Assembly: GCA_029777755.1 (NCBI GenBank)
Contig: JAKORQ010000369.1
Coordinates: 1 to 7,069 of the forward strand
Source of the DNA: Planctomycetota bacterium
GTDB taxonomy: Bacteria; Planctomycetota; Phycisphaerae; Tepidisphaerales; Tepidisphaeraceae
Direction of reading: 5' to 3'
DNA: 7,069 nt
A program made the translations under genes and the position numbers. The notes beneath the pieces were generated by a model. It searched no databases. It was not told the origin of the DNA and saw only the letters and a list, made by a program, of their open reading frames with translations. Shown here one piece after another: positions 1-7,069 of the stretch. Numbering within the stretch: the first letter of the stretch is position 1; each line of letters opens with the position of its first letter.

Positions 1-3000
1 AAATTGCGCACCATCGTCGAGGATGCCCGCGACTACGAGAACGATACCGGCGTGCATGCCCTATATATCGGTTTTCCGCTGCTGTCGCTGCCGCCGGGAA
101 GTGTCGCGCACAGGGGATTTTCGCGAAGAGTGCTCGCGCCGGTCGCATATATCGCCGTGGACCTGGCGGTGTGCCCCGGGACCAGCCCTTCGGTGACGCT
201 GGAGTGCCGCAACGATGGTGCAGAACTGGTGCAGCCGAACATTGCGGCGATGACATGGCTGTCGCGCCTCACCGGCAATTCGCTGAACGAGATCCTCGAG
301 GATGAATCCGGCGTACAGCCCTGGGATGAGATCGCGGCCATCACCGCGGAGGTCTGCCGCGTGGTGGGTATGCCGGTGCCGCCGCTGTTTACCGACGGCC
401 AGACGCTGGAGCATGGCATGCTGCTCACGCCTGCGCCTCGCGCTGATGAGGATGACGAGCAGGCGAAGATCATTCCCGCGGCCGTGCTGGGGCTTTACCC
501 AATGGCGAACCAGGGACTGATCCGCGACACCCAGGCCCTGATCGACGGCGAGCCATACAGCGGCCCGATCGAGAGTTTCCTGAAGGTGGATGCTTCGCTG
601 GAGCCTGCGCCATCACTATCGGAAGACGAGCAGGACCAGCCCAGTCTGCACCTGCAGCGGAAGATCGAGGAAGAGCGCATGGTTGCAGCGGCCGACCCGT
701 GCCAGGTGCGGGCGGTGATGCTGGCGCGTTCCTCACGCGGACTGGTGGTTCATGGTCCGCCGGGAACAGGCAAGAGCCAGACGATCACCAACATCATCGG
801 CGACCACCTGGCTCGTGGCGAGCGCGTGCTGTTTGTGTCGGACAAGAGAACCGCGCTCGACGTGGTGATGAACCGCCTGGATGCCCTGGGGCTGGGCGAG
901 CTTTGCGCGGTGGTGCACGATCCGCGCCGCGACCAGCGTGAGCTGTACAAGTCGATCCGGGAGCAACTGGACAAGCTCAGCAACGCCACGACGGACGCGG
1001 CCGCCGAGTCGCAGCTTGCGCGGGTGGATCGTGAGCTTGTATCGCTGCACCAGCGCATCAGCGAAGTGCATCGTTCCCTGATGTGCAGGCCAACTCCTGT
1101 GGATGCGTCGTTCCATGAACTGGTGGGCAAGTGGCTGGCGTTCGAGTCTAGCGTCGTGCAGATGCCGCGGCAGTTGCTGGACGGAGTGACGCTGGAACTG
1201 GTGGAGATGAACGCCGCGCTGCTCGCGGCCATGCTGGAGCGCGCGGGTCACTGCGGATACTTGAACAATCCCTGGCGACGGGCGGCCGGCATGCCGCTGG
1301 ATGAGTTTCTCGCGACGTCGATGGCGGAGATCCGCCAGAAGATGGCCGACGTCTGCCAGAGCGCGGCTGAGGTGGATGCGCTGCAATCGCCAGTACCGCT
1401 TCCGTTGGATACGCCGCTTGATCAACTGGCCGCTTCTCGCCAGGAGATCTGCGATCGCCTGGCCAGGCTCAAGCTGACTACCACGCTGCAGACGATAGCC
1501 CAGTGGATGACCCTCTCGCCCGTGGAGATCGCCCAGCGGCAGCAGGAGATGGAGCTGATCGCGCAGCAGGCGGCGCTGCTGAGCTCTTCCCCGGTCGATC
1601 TTGAACTGGCGGCGACGGTACCAGCTCCGCCGCTGTCGGAACTGCAACTGCGGATCGCGGAGCTGGATGAGTACCTGCAGATGATGCGCTCATGGCGGCG
1701 CATCTTCGCATTTCGCCAGAAAAAGGCGGTGGCCGCGGCATTGCGCTCGGCCGGGTTGCCGCTGGGGCCGGAGAACGCCAGTCGACTGCTGGAGCACTAT
1801 CGCGGCGTGCGCGTGCGGATCCTTCTGGTGGAGGCATTTCGCCGGGGGGCGGGATGGGATCCGGGAACGCAAGCGGGGGATGGGGCACTGCTTCACCAGG
1901 CGCAGTTGATGCAGGAACTGCTGCAACTGCGGGAGATGGTCGGCCAGGATCAGCCGGCACTGGAGGCGATAGTCGCGGCCAGGAATGTCGATGAGTTGAT
2001 CGACTCGCTGCGAGTATCGGCCGAGCGCGCCCGGGCACTGCTTCAGTTCCTGCAGGTTGCGGAGGGAAGCAGGCTGTTTGCCGGCAACTACCTCAAGGAT
2101 CTCGACAGGGAAACAAGGCAAGGCTCGTCTTTGTCGCAGGGCATGCAGGCGCTTGAGGGCCAGCTCCATCACCTGGAGGCAGTGCTGCGTACTAGCCACG
2201 ACATTACCCGGCTGCCGGCGGAGCTTCGTCCGGCGGGCGGATGGCTGCTGAAGCAGCAGTGTTCCTCTGAGGAGGCGATGCTGGCGCTGCGGCGCGATGT
2301 GGTGGCCGCCACTATCGCCTGGCGCCTCAAGGAATCGCCGCACCTGCAGGTGTTGGATTCAACGCAGCTCGCCCGCATGCTGGAGAGGTACACACAACTG
2401 GAGGCGAAGAAGCAACTGCTCACCCGCGAGGCGGTGCGCCATCGCTGGATCGAGCGACAGAAGCAGCGACTCCTGACAGCCACCGGGTCGCGGCTGCACT
2501 CAAGCGGAGCGGAGCTGCGTCGGCGATTAATGCTGCGCGGGGCCAATGCCTTGCGCCTGCGGCAGGTGATCGCGGCCGGCGCTCGCATTGAGGGAGGCGA
2601 TCCGCTGTTTGACCTCCGGCCAGTCTGGATGGCCAGCCCCGAGACGGTGGCGCAGGTCTTCCCGCGCGAGAGCATGTTCGATGTGGCGGTGTTCGATGAG
2701 GCATCGCAATGCCGCCTCGAGGAGGCGCTGCCGGTGCTGCTGCGCGCCAGGCGCGTGGTGATCGCCGGCGACCCGAAGCAGCTGCCGCCATCGCGTTTCT
2801 TTGAGTCATCCATCGCCAGCAGCGAGGATGAGGAGATCGAGTCGGACCAGCAGTTGTTCGAGGTGCAGCAGGGTGAGATCGAGGATCTGCTCACCGCCGC
2901 GCTCAATCTGGAGATCGAGGAGGCGTACCTTGATGTGCATTACCGCTCGCGCAATGCAGACCTGATAGAGTTCTCCAACCAGCACTTTTACAGCTCTCGC

Positions 3001-4002
3001 CTGCAGCCGATCCCCGGGCATCCGGCCAATCGCCCCAGGCAATCGCCGCTTACGCTCCATCACGTTGGCGGGACATACGAGGATCGCCGCAACGTGAAGG
3101 AGGCGAAGAAGGTCTGCGAGATTGTCCGCGATCTGCTTCGCCGCAAGAACGCGCCCTCGATCGGCATCGCCTGCTTCAGCCTCCAGCAGCGCGAAGCCAT
3201 CCTGGATGCCCTGGACAAGCTGGCCCAGGAGGATCACGCCTTCGCCAGCGACCTGGCGGAAGCCCGCAACCTGCGGCGCGAAGGGATGTTCGAGGGGCTT
3301 TTCGTCAAGAACCTCGAGAATGTGCAGGGGGATGAGCGCGACCACATCATCATCAGCACCACCTACGGGCCCGACCCGCAGGGGCGCTTCTATAAGCGCT
3401 TCGGGCCGCTTGGCAGGTCAGGCGGCGGCCGGCGGCTCAATGTGCTCATCACGCGGGCACGCGAGGAGGTGCACCTGGTCAGCTCGATCCCGCAGTCGGT
3501 GTATCGCAATCCACCCGAGCCGGCGGAAGGGCAATCGCCGGGCGGGCCACTGCTGCTGTTCTATTACCTGGCCTATGCCGAGCATTTGGCCTCCGAATAC
3601 CAGCGGAAGCGCGAAGAACCAGCTGCACCCGCGCCAACGGTGCCGCAGGAACTCCGCATACGCACTACGCGCTATCCCTCCGAGGTGGCAAAGCAGCTCG
3701 CCCGGCAACTGCTGGCCAAGAGCAACATTGGCTCGTGGGTCCATTGGGGCAACGACGGCTTCTGCGTCGACCTGGCGCTGCAGCATCCCCACAGTGCAGA
3801 GGATGTGACCATTGGCGTGCTATGCGACCTGAATCGCTTCGAGTCGGCCGCCGACGCTGTGGAATGGGAGATCTTCCGCACCAATATCCTCGCCGGCCAG
3901 GGATGGAAGCTCCTGCGGCTCTGGACTCCGCACTTCTTCCGCGACCCGGATGGCTGCCTGAAGGCGATCGCCGAGGCGGCGGCAAAACACTCCCGGCGGT
4001 GA
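1..4002 (+). CDS. DUF4011-type SF1 helicase with C-terminal Vsr/MTES_1575-like domain (5' partial)
   Basis: Large UPF1-like superfamily 1 helicase, expected to couple ATP hydrolysis to movement on nucleic acid. The frame is open to the window's first base, so the TTG at 4 is probably not the true start; family members have more DUF4011 sequence upstream. Residues counted from base 4: 1-75 match the end of DUF4011 (GVHALYIGF, then RRVLAPVAYIAVDL); Q-motif-like Gln234; Walker A GPPGTGKS 251-258; motif II DEAS 898-901; motif III GDPKQLPP 922-929; YRSR 980-983; QGDERD 1108-1113; LNVLITRAR 1145-1153. All motor motifs look intact. Residues about 330-860, between motifs I and II, are mostly helical with coiled-coil character, as is usual for these giant helicases. 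An acidic linker follows motif III (about 935-950). The last 110 residues resemble the MTES_1575/Vsr-type nuclease (FCVDLAL 1253-1259, WEIFRTNIL, GWKLLRLW, FFRDP), but the usual central Glu is Leu1273. The domain order is that of Hhe defence proteins; a housekeeping repair role is equally open. The gene ends 21 bases before the GH94 ATG. Confidence 0.93.
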   Translation, partial: KLRTIVEDARDYENDTGVHALYIGFPLLSLPPGSVAHRGFSRRVLAPVAYIAVDLAVCPGTSPSVTLECRNDGAELVQPNIAAMTWLSRLTGNSLNEILEDESGVQPWDEIAAITAEVCRVVGMPVPPLFTDGQTLEHGMLLTPAPRADEDDEQAKIIPAAVLGLYPMANQGLIRDTQALIDGEPYSGPIESFLKVDASLEPAPSLSEDEQDQPSLHLQRKIEEERMVAAADPCQVRAVMLARSSRGLVVHGPPGTGKSQTITNIIGDHLARGERVLFVSDKRTALDVVMNRLDALGLGELCAVVHDPRRDQRELYKSIREQLDKLSNATTDAAAESQLARVDRELVSLHQRISEVHRSLMCRPTPVDASFHELVGKWLAFESSVVQMPRQLLDGVTLELVEMNAALLAAMLERAGHCGYLNNPWRRAAGMPLDEFLATSMAEIRQKMADVCQSAAEVDALQSPVPLPLDTPLDQLAASRQEICDRLARLKLTTTLQTIAQWMTLSPVEIAQRQQEMELIAQQAALLSSSPVDLELAATVPAPPLSELQLRIAELDEYLQMMRSWRRIFAFRQKKAVAAALRSAGLPLGPENASRLLEHYRGVRVRILLVEAFRRGAGWDPGTQAGDGALLHQAQLMQELLQLREMVGQDQPALEAIVAARNVDELIDSLRVSAERARALLQFLQVAEGSRLFAGNYLKDLDRETRQGSSLSQGMQALEGQLHHLEAVLRTSHDITRLPAELRPAGGWLLKQQCSSEEAMLALRRDVVAATIAWRLKESPHLQVLDSTQLARMLERYTQLEAKKQLLTREAVRHRWIERQKQRLLTATGSRLHSSGAELRRRLMLRGANALRLRQVIAAGARIEGGDPLFDLRPVWMASPETVAQVFPRESMFDVAVFDEASQCRLEEALPVLLRARRVVIAGDPKQLPPSRFFESSIASSEDEEIESDQQLFEVQQGEIEDLLTAALNLEIEEAYLDVHYRSRNADLIEFSNQHFYSSRLQPIPGHPANRPRQSPLTLHHVGGTYEDRRNVKEAKKVCEIVRDLLRRKNAPSIGIACFSLQQREAILDALDKLAQEDHAFASDLAEARNLRREGMFEGLFVKNLENVQGDERDHIIISTTYGPDPQGRFYKRFGPLGRSGGGRRLNVLITRAREEVHLVSSIPQSVYRNPPEPAEGQSPGGPLLLFYYLAYAEHLASEYQRKREEPAAPAPTVPQELRIRTTRYPSEVAKQLARQLLAKSNIGSWVHWGNDGFCVDLALQHPHSAEDVTIGVLCDLNRFESAADAVEWEIFRTNILAGQGWKLLRLWTPHFFRDPDGCLKAIAEAAAKHSRR
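3676..3999 (+). other. C-terminal MTES_1575/Vsr-like nuclease domain, probably degenerate
   Basis: This is the end of the helicase protein, residues about 1225-1332 counted from base 4. It begins with a PSEVAKQLARQL helix, followed by FCVDLAL, GVLCDLNRF, WEIFRTNILAGQGW, LLRLWTPHFFRDP. In the family, the core reads roughly FxIDLAV ... GIECDG ... RDRxR ... GWxxxRxWS. Seen here: the first acidic residue is kept (Asp1256), the Glu of the ECDG motif is replaced by Leu1273 while the following Cys-Asp remains, and the RDRxR-like helix is replaced by a Glu-Trp-rich one. From family knowledge, loss of the central acidic residue of a PD-(D/E)XK-like site normally removes cleavage. I infer a DNA-binding or structural role, unless another acidic residue such as Asp1275 or Glu1280 substitutes. 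Confidence 0.7.
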
Positions 4003-4012
4003 GATCGACAAT

Positions 4013-4049
4013 TTGCATACTTGATGCAACAGTTGAGTAACGCTGTAAT
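4013..4049 (+). promoter_or_regulatory. Candidate promoter with overlapping operator-like inverted repeat
   Basis: Seen: an inverted repeat TTGCAT-N5-ATGCAA at 4013-4029, whose arms are centred 11 bases apart, or about one helical turn. A sigma70-like pair, TTGATG (4021-4026) and TGTAAT (4044-4049), is separated by 17 bases. The patch is distinctly richer in A and T than the coding DNA on either side and lies at the helicase-GH94 junction. A second small palindrome, CAACAGTTG (4027-4035), sits in the spacer. Inferred: a repressor bound to the dyad would cover the -35 box, and transcription would begin near 4056-4057, at the ATG at 4057. Chance matches to such short boxes are common, so this is a candidate only. 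Confidence 0.4.
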
Positions 4050-6342
4050 GCTCGCTATGAAGCAGCAAGATGCACTGGCGCAATTTGGTCACTTCGATGA
4101 TGCCCGGCGGGAGTTTGTCCTGACGAACTGGCGGCCGCCCAAGCCGTGGAAGAACATCCTCTTCAATGCCCGCTTCAACATCCAGCCAACGCAGGCCGGC
4201 GCCGGCATCTGCTATCGCCGAGATGAGGATGGCACCATCATCCTCATTAACTGGTCAGGTCACCAGGGGATCTACATCGTCGACCTGGAGAGCGGCCAAT
4301 ACTTCTGCCTGGGCAACCATACAGGGAAGCTCGCTGCGCCTGGGCAGTTCGAGTCGCGCTTCGGGCTGGGATACCAGGTCATCAGGCAGCAGAACCTTGC
4401 CCTTGAGGCAACGTTGACCATAACCGTGCCGGTGGAGGGGGATGCAGCGCTGTATCGGCTCGAGGTGCGCGACCTGTCCGGGCGGGCTCGGAAATTGCGC
4501 CTCGTGATGTTCAGCGACATCGACCTGAACGTGCGCGACCCATACCATGGCACGCGTAATCGCTTCCGCTGCAACATCAGTGGCGATCGCCGGGTGATCG
4601 ATATCCATAACCAGAGCCATCTTGCCACGCGCCTCTGGCAGGCCTATCTCGTCAGCTCTCGGCCGTATGATGCCCTCACCTTCGAGCGGGAGAACTTTGA
4701 GGGAGCGTACGGCACGGTGGCGCTGCCGCAGAACATTGCGGGCAGATGGAGCGAAGCGACAACCCCGCCTGACCGCCCATGCCTGGTTGGCGCGACAGAG
4801 CTTACGCTGCCGGCTAATGGGTCGACTGACTGGAGGTTGGCGCTGGGCTGCACGAAGGATACGGCCGAGTTGCCGGATGGCGCCCTTGCATGGGTGGCCA
4901 GCGGCCGCTTCGAGGCGGAACTGGAGCGCGTGAACAAACATCTCGAGCAACGCTACCAGTCGCTCGAGGTGCAGACGCCGGATGAGGACTTCGACCGTTT
5001 CGTGAATATCTGGCTCCAGCACCAACTGGCGTACAACGCCTACTGGAACCGTGGCTGGGGCAATGGTGTGCGCGACGGAATGCAGGATGCCTGGGCGTAT
5101 CTGCTCGTCGAGCCGGGCTACGTTCGCAAGATGATCGAGGCTGCGCTGCCGCATCAGTTTGCCGATGGCCGAACTGTGCGCAAGTGGGCGCCCATCGACG
5201 CCAAGCCGTACAACGATGGCGGCGTGTGGCTGACGCTGGCCGTGTGGGCCTACATCAGCGAGACGGGCGATGTCGATTTCCTCTCGCACCGTTCGCCATA
5301 CTTCCAATCGGACGAAGAGGGGAGCGTGCTGGACCACATTTTCCGCGCGATGAAGTACCTGGCGGAGAATCGCGGTGCGCACGGGCTTTGCCTGATGCCC
5401 TACGGAGACTGGAATGACCAGCTCACCGGCCCGGGCAAAGGCGGCAAGGGAGAGAGCGTCTGGACGACCATGGCGATGGCGGCCGCTCTGCCACGCGTGG
5501 CGGAACTGTCCGAGTTGGCCGGCGAAAAAGACATCGCAGGGCAATGCCGCCAGTGGCGAGCGGAGTGCGAGGAGGCGCTGCAGAAGCATGGCTGGAACGG
5601 CCAGTGGTTCAATCGCGCCTTCGACGACGATGGCCGGCCGGTGGGGCATCCTGACAACACCGAAGGCCGCATCTATCTCCTGCCGCAGGCGTGGGCGGTG
5701 ATCGCGCAGATCGCCACGCAGGAGCAGCGCGAGAAGTGCCTGTCGGCCGCCCGCGAGCATCTGCTGGTTGAGCATGGTTATCTGCTGCTCACGCCCGCAT
5801 ACACGAGGTTCGATGAATCGGTGGGCCAGCTAAGCGCCACCGACCCGGGCACGGTCGAGAACGGCGGCAACTACTGCCACGCATCCAGTTTCATGATGAA
5901 CGCCCTTTGCCAGGCCGGTCGCGTCGATGATGCGCTGGACCTGTTCGGACGACTCGTGCCGACCAATCCGAACAATCCGCCGGCCAGGTCGAGGCAGGAA
6001 CCGTTCAGCGTGACCAACTGCTATCGCGGCCCGGCCGCGGGTGAAAGCGCCGGGCGAGGACATTTCTCCTGGCGCACCGGCACGGCCGGGTGGATGGTGC
6101 GCACGGCCGTCGAGGGGATCATGGGCATCCGCGCCACGCTCGCCGGCCTTGAGATCTCTGGCAGGCTGCCCACGCAGTGGGACAAGGCGCAGGTGAAGCG
6201 CAAATACCGCGGCCGATTGGTCACCATCCAGTTCAATCGCACTGGCCGACAGATGCTGGCGATCGACGGCAGGAGGATCGAGGGCAACACAATCCCGGCC
6301 GACCAGATACGCGATGGAAGTGTGGTGACAGTGGAGATGTGA
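4024..6342 (+). CDS. GH94 family beta-glycoside phosphorylase (cellobiose / cellobionate / chitobiose phosphorylase-like)
   Basis: Complete gene, 772 residues from ATG 4024; characterised family members are about 790-820. GH94 enzymes cleave a beta-linked disaccharide or oligosaccharide with inorganic phosphate, giving an alpha-sugar 1-phosphate and a shortened acceptor with inversion. Residues counted from 4024: the N-terminal family signature FGHFDDARREFVL is near residue 20, followed by a beta-sandwich domain to about 290, an alpha/alpha barrel to about 690 and a short C-terminal beta domain. The barrel carries GDWND (461-465), which holds the general-acid Asp, then GKGGKGESVW. Putative phosphate ligands by family comparison are Arg350 (RDGMQD), His619 (GGNYCHASS) and Thr685-Gly686 (WRTGTAGW). 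No signal peptide or membrane segment is seen, so it is probably cytoplasmic. The NCYRG motif (665-669) followed by an AGRG segment recalls the cellobionic acid phosphorylase branch, but the substrate cannot be fixed by eye. Start: TTG 4021, ATG 4024, ATG 4048 and ATG 4057 are in frame and none has a clear Shine-Dalgarno. The promoter-like boxes and the short N-termini of homologues favour 4057; 4024 is given as the longest ATG frame. Confidence 0.94.
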   Translation: MQQLSNAVMLAMKQQDALAQFGHFDDARREFVLTNWRPPKPWKNILFNARFNIQPTQAGAGICYRRDEDGTIILINWSGHQGIYIVDLESGQYFCLGNHTGKLAAPGQFESRFGLGYQVIRQQNLALEATLTITVPVEGDAALYRLEVRDLSGRARKLRLVMFSDIDLNVRDPYHGTRNRFRCNISGDRRVIDIHNQSHLATRLWQAYLVSSRPYDALTFERENFEGAYGTVALPQNIAGRWSEATTPPDRPCLVGATELTLPANGSTDWRLALGCTKDTAELPDGALAWVASGRFEAELERVNKHLEQRYQSLEVQTPDEDFDRFVNIWLQHQLAYNAYWNRGWGNGVRDGMQDAWAYLLVEPGYVRKMIEAALPHQFADGRTVRKWAPIDAKPYNDGGVWLTLAVWAYISETGDVDFLSHRSPYFQSDEEGSVLDHIFRAMKYLAENRGAHGLCLMPYGDWNDQLTGPGKGGKGESVWTTMAMAAALPRVAELSELAGEKDIAGQCRQWRAECEEALQKHGWNGQWFNRAFDDDGRPVGHPDNTEGRIYLLPQAWAVIAQIATQEQREKCLSAAREHLLVEHGYLLLTPAYTRFDESVGQLSATDPGTVENGGNYCHASSFMMNALCQAGRVDDALDLFGRLVPTNPNNPPARSRQEPFSVTNCYRGPAAGESAGRGHFSWRTGTAGWMVRTAVEGIMGIRATLAGLEISGRLPTQWDKAQVKRKYRGRLVTIQFNRTGRQMLAIDGRRIEGNTIPADQIRDGSVVTVEM

Positions 6343-6482
6343 GCGAGGTGACGGCTTTATTCACCAAGCAACTGGGCTGACTCACGCTGAAGTATCGGGC
6401 GTTTCAATTCGATGATGCGCCATGTGCATTCAACCGACCAGTCACTTCCCCCATGGTGCTCTTTCGTGCTACCTTTCGTGGC
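6343..6482. other. Intergenic gap between GH94 and the M19 dipeptidase
   Basis: These 140 bases separate the GH94 stop from the chosen M19 start. No hairpin followed by a T run is seen, so no intrinsic terminator can be called. There is no convincing -35/-10 pair. Part of the stretch (from 6381) is open in the M19 frame after a stop at 6378-6380, and an upstream in-frame ATG at 6453 exists. The gap is long enough for a promoter, so M19 need not be in the same transcript as GH94. Confidence 0.6.
6461..6480 (+). repeat. Short direct repeat CTTTCGTG just before the M19 start
   Basis: The octamer CTTTCGTG occurs at 6461-6468 and again at 6473-6480, 12 bases apart start to start, ending two bases before ATG 6483. 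Its position next to the start codon could suit a tandem protein-binding site or a translational element, but an 8-base repeat can easily arise by chance. Confidence 0.3.
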
Positions 6483-7069
6483 ATGATTGTCGATGCGCAT
6501 CTGGACATTGCCTGGAACGTGATTGAGGGTCGCGAAGTGCTTCTGCCGGCGCGGGAGCAGAAGGCGGATGAGCAGGGGATTCCCACCGTTGGCCTGCCGG
6601 ACCTGAAGGACGGGCGTGTGGGGCTTATCTGCGGGACGATCTTCACCGCCCACAGAAGCTATCTCAAGAATGGCTACAACTCGCCCGAGGAGGCAGCCGA
6701 TCTGGGAGCGCGGCAGGTGCGCTGGTATCAGCAACAGGAACTGGCCGGGCGGATGAGGTTGGTTCGCAGGGCGTGCGACCTGCCCGTGACCGGCGATCCC
6801 GGGCAGGTGCTGCACTCGATCATGCTGATGGAAAACGCCGACCCGATCATCTCGGCCGCCCATCTGTACTGGTGGTGGCAGCAGGGAATCCGCATTATTG
6901 GGATGGCATGGAAGCAGACTCGCTACGCCGGCGGCACCGGCGCTCCCGGCGGGCTGACGCGCGATGGCCGGGCCCTGGTGCGCGAAATGGATTCACTGGG
7001 GATGATCCACGATGTCTCGCACCTGGCCGAGGCCTCCTTCTGGCAGCTGATCGAGCTGAGCGATGGCCC
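6483..7069 (+). CDS. Peptidase family M19 (membrane/renal-type dipeptidase), 3' partial
   Basis: The first 195 codons of a zinc dipeptidase of the amidohydrolase fold, cut by the window end; whole family members are about 330-400 residues. Such enzymes hydrolyse dipeptides, and bacterial ones often accept a D-residue at the C-terminal side. Seen, counted from 6483: MIVDAHLDIAW with the HxD zinc pair His6/Asp8; the family-typical GIPTVGLPDL and VGLICGTIF; Glu117 in LMENADPI, in place of the bridging Glu usually followed by Gly; GIRIIGMAW and TRYAGGTGAPGGLT, characteristic of a bacterial subgroup; and His180 in HDVSHL, matching the first C-terminal zinc His. The second such His would lie beyond the window. 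Start: ATG 6483 begins right at the conserved MIVDAH, as in homologues. ATG 6453 is in frame 10 codons upstream, and neither has a clear ribosome-binding site. No signal peptide is seen with the 6483 start, so a cytoplasmic location is likely. Confidence 0.93.
   Translation, partial: MIVDAHLDIAWNVIEGREVLLPAREQKADEQGIPTVGLPDLKDGRVGLICGTIFTAHRSYLKNGYNSPEEAADLGARQVRWYQQQELAGRMRLVRRACDLPVTGDPGQVLHSIMLMENADPIISAAHLYWWWQQGIRIIGMAWKQTRYAGGTGAPGGLTRDGRALVREMDSLGMIHDVSHLAEASFWQLIELSDG

Noticed and set aside
733..1647. A 304-codon open frame on the - strand
   Set aside because: It is antisense to the helicase motor and insertion, low in complexity, with no family motif.
3122..3808. A 228-codon + strand frame overlapping the helicase end
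   Set aside because: It is a +1-type shadow of the conserved motifs V-VI region; the helicase frame explains this DNA fully, so it is not a frameshifted gene part.
3676..3999. Calling the helicase C-terminus an active restriction-type nuclease
   Set aside because: The key Glu of the ECDG core is replaced by Leu, so activity cannot be claimed from sequence.
4255..5775. A 506-codon open frame on the - strand
   Set aside because: It lies wholly inside the GH94 gene, its translation is rich in Arg, His, Leu and Ala with no recognisable motif, and long antisense frames are expected in GC-rich genes.
6343..6482. Possible intrinsic terminator after GH94
   Set aside because: Only a 4-base stem could be paired (ATGC/GCAT near 6413-6428) and no T run follows.
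6357..6863. A 168-codon open frame on the - strand
   Set aside because: It is antisense to the M19 gene, whose HxD, Glu and His motifs show the + strand is the coding one.

Overview
The window is GC-rich, tightly packed bacterial DNA with three genes, all on the + strand. The first and last run off the window edges. No RNA gene, mobile element, CRISPR array or phage gene is visible. Organism: a high-GC free-living bacterium is all the sequence itself supports. The style of the helicase and of the M19 dipeptidase would fit a planctomycete-type or similar environmental lineage, but that is a weak guess.

Layout. Bases 1-4002 hold the 3' part of a very large superfamily 1 helicase: an N-terminal DUF4011-type region cut by the window start, a complete UPF1-like SF1 motor interrupted by a long helical insertion, and a C-terminal Vsr/MTES_1575-type nuclease-like domain whose active site looks degraded. 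After a 21-base gap, bases 4024-6342 hold a complete glycoside hydrolase family 94 enzyme, a phosphorylase of beta-linked disaccharides or oligosaccharides. After a 140-base gap, bases 6483-7069 hold the first 195 codons of a zinc dipeptidase of peptidase family M19.

How they fit together. The helicase has the DUF4011-helicase-Vsr domain order known from the single-gene Hhe anti-phage system, but its neighbours are metabolic and no second defence gene is seen. Distance alone would allow the GH94 gene to be co-transcribed with the helicase. However, an AT-rich patch at the junction carries an inverted repeat (4013-4029) and a sigma70-like promoter match (4021-4049), so GH94 may instead have its own regulated promoter and start at ATG 4057. 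GH94 and M19 are both small-molecule degradative enzymes without a visible secretion signal; a shared nutritional or cell-wall-recycling role is possible but not shown by the sequence.
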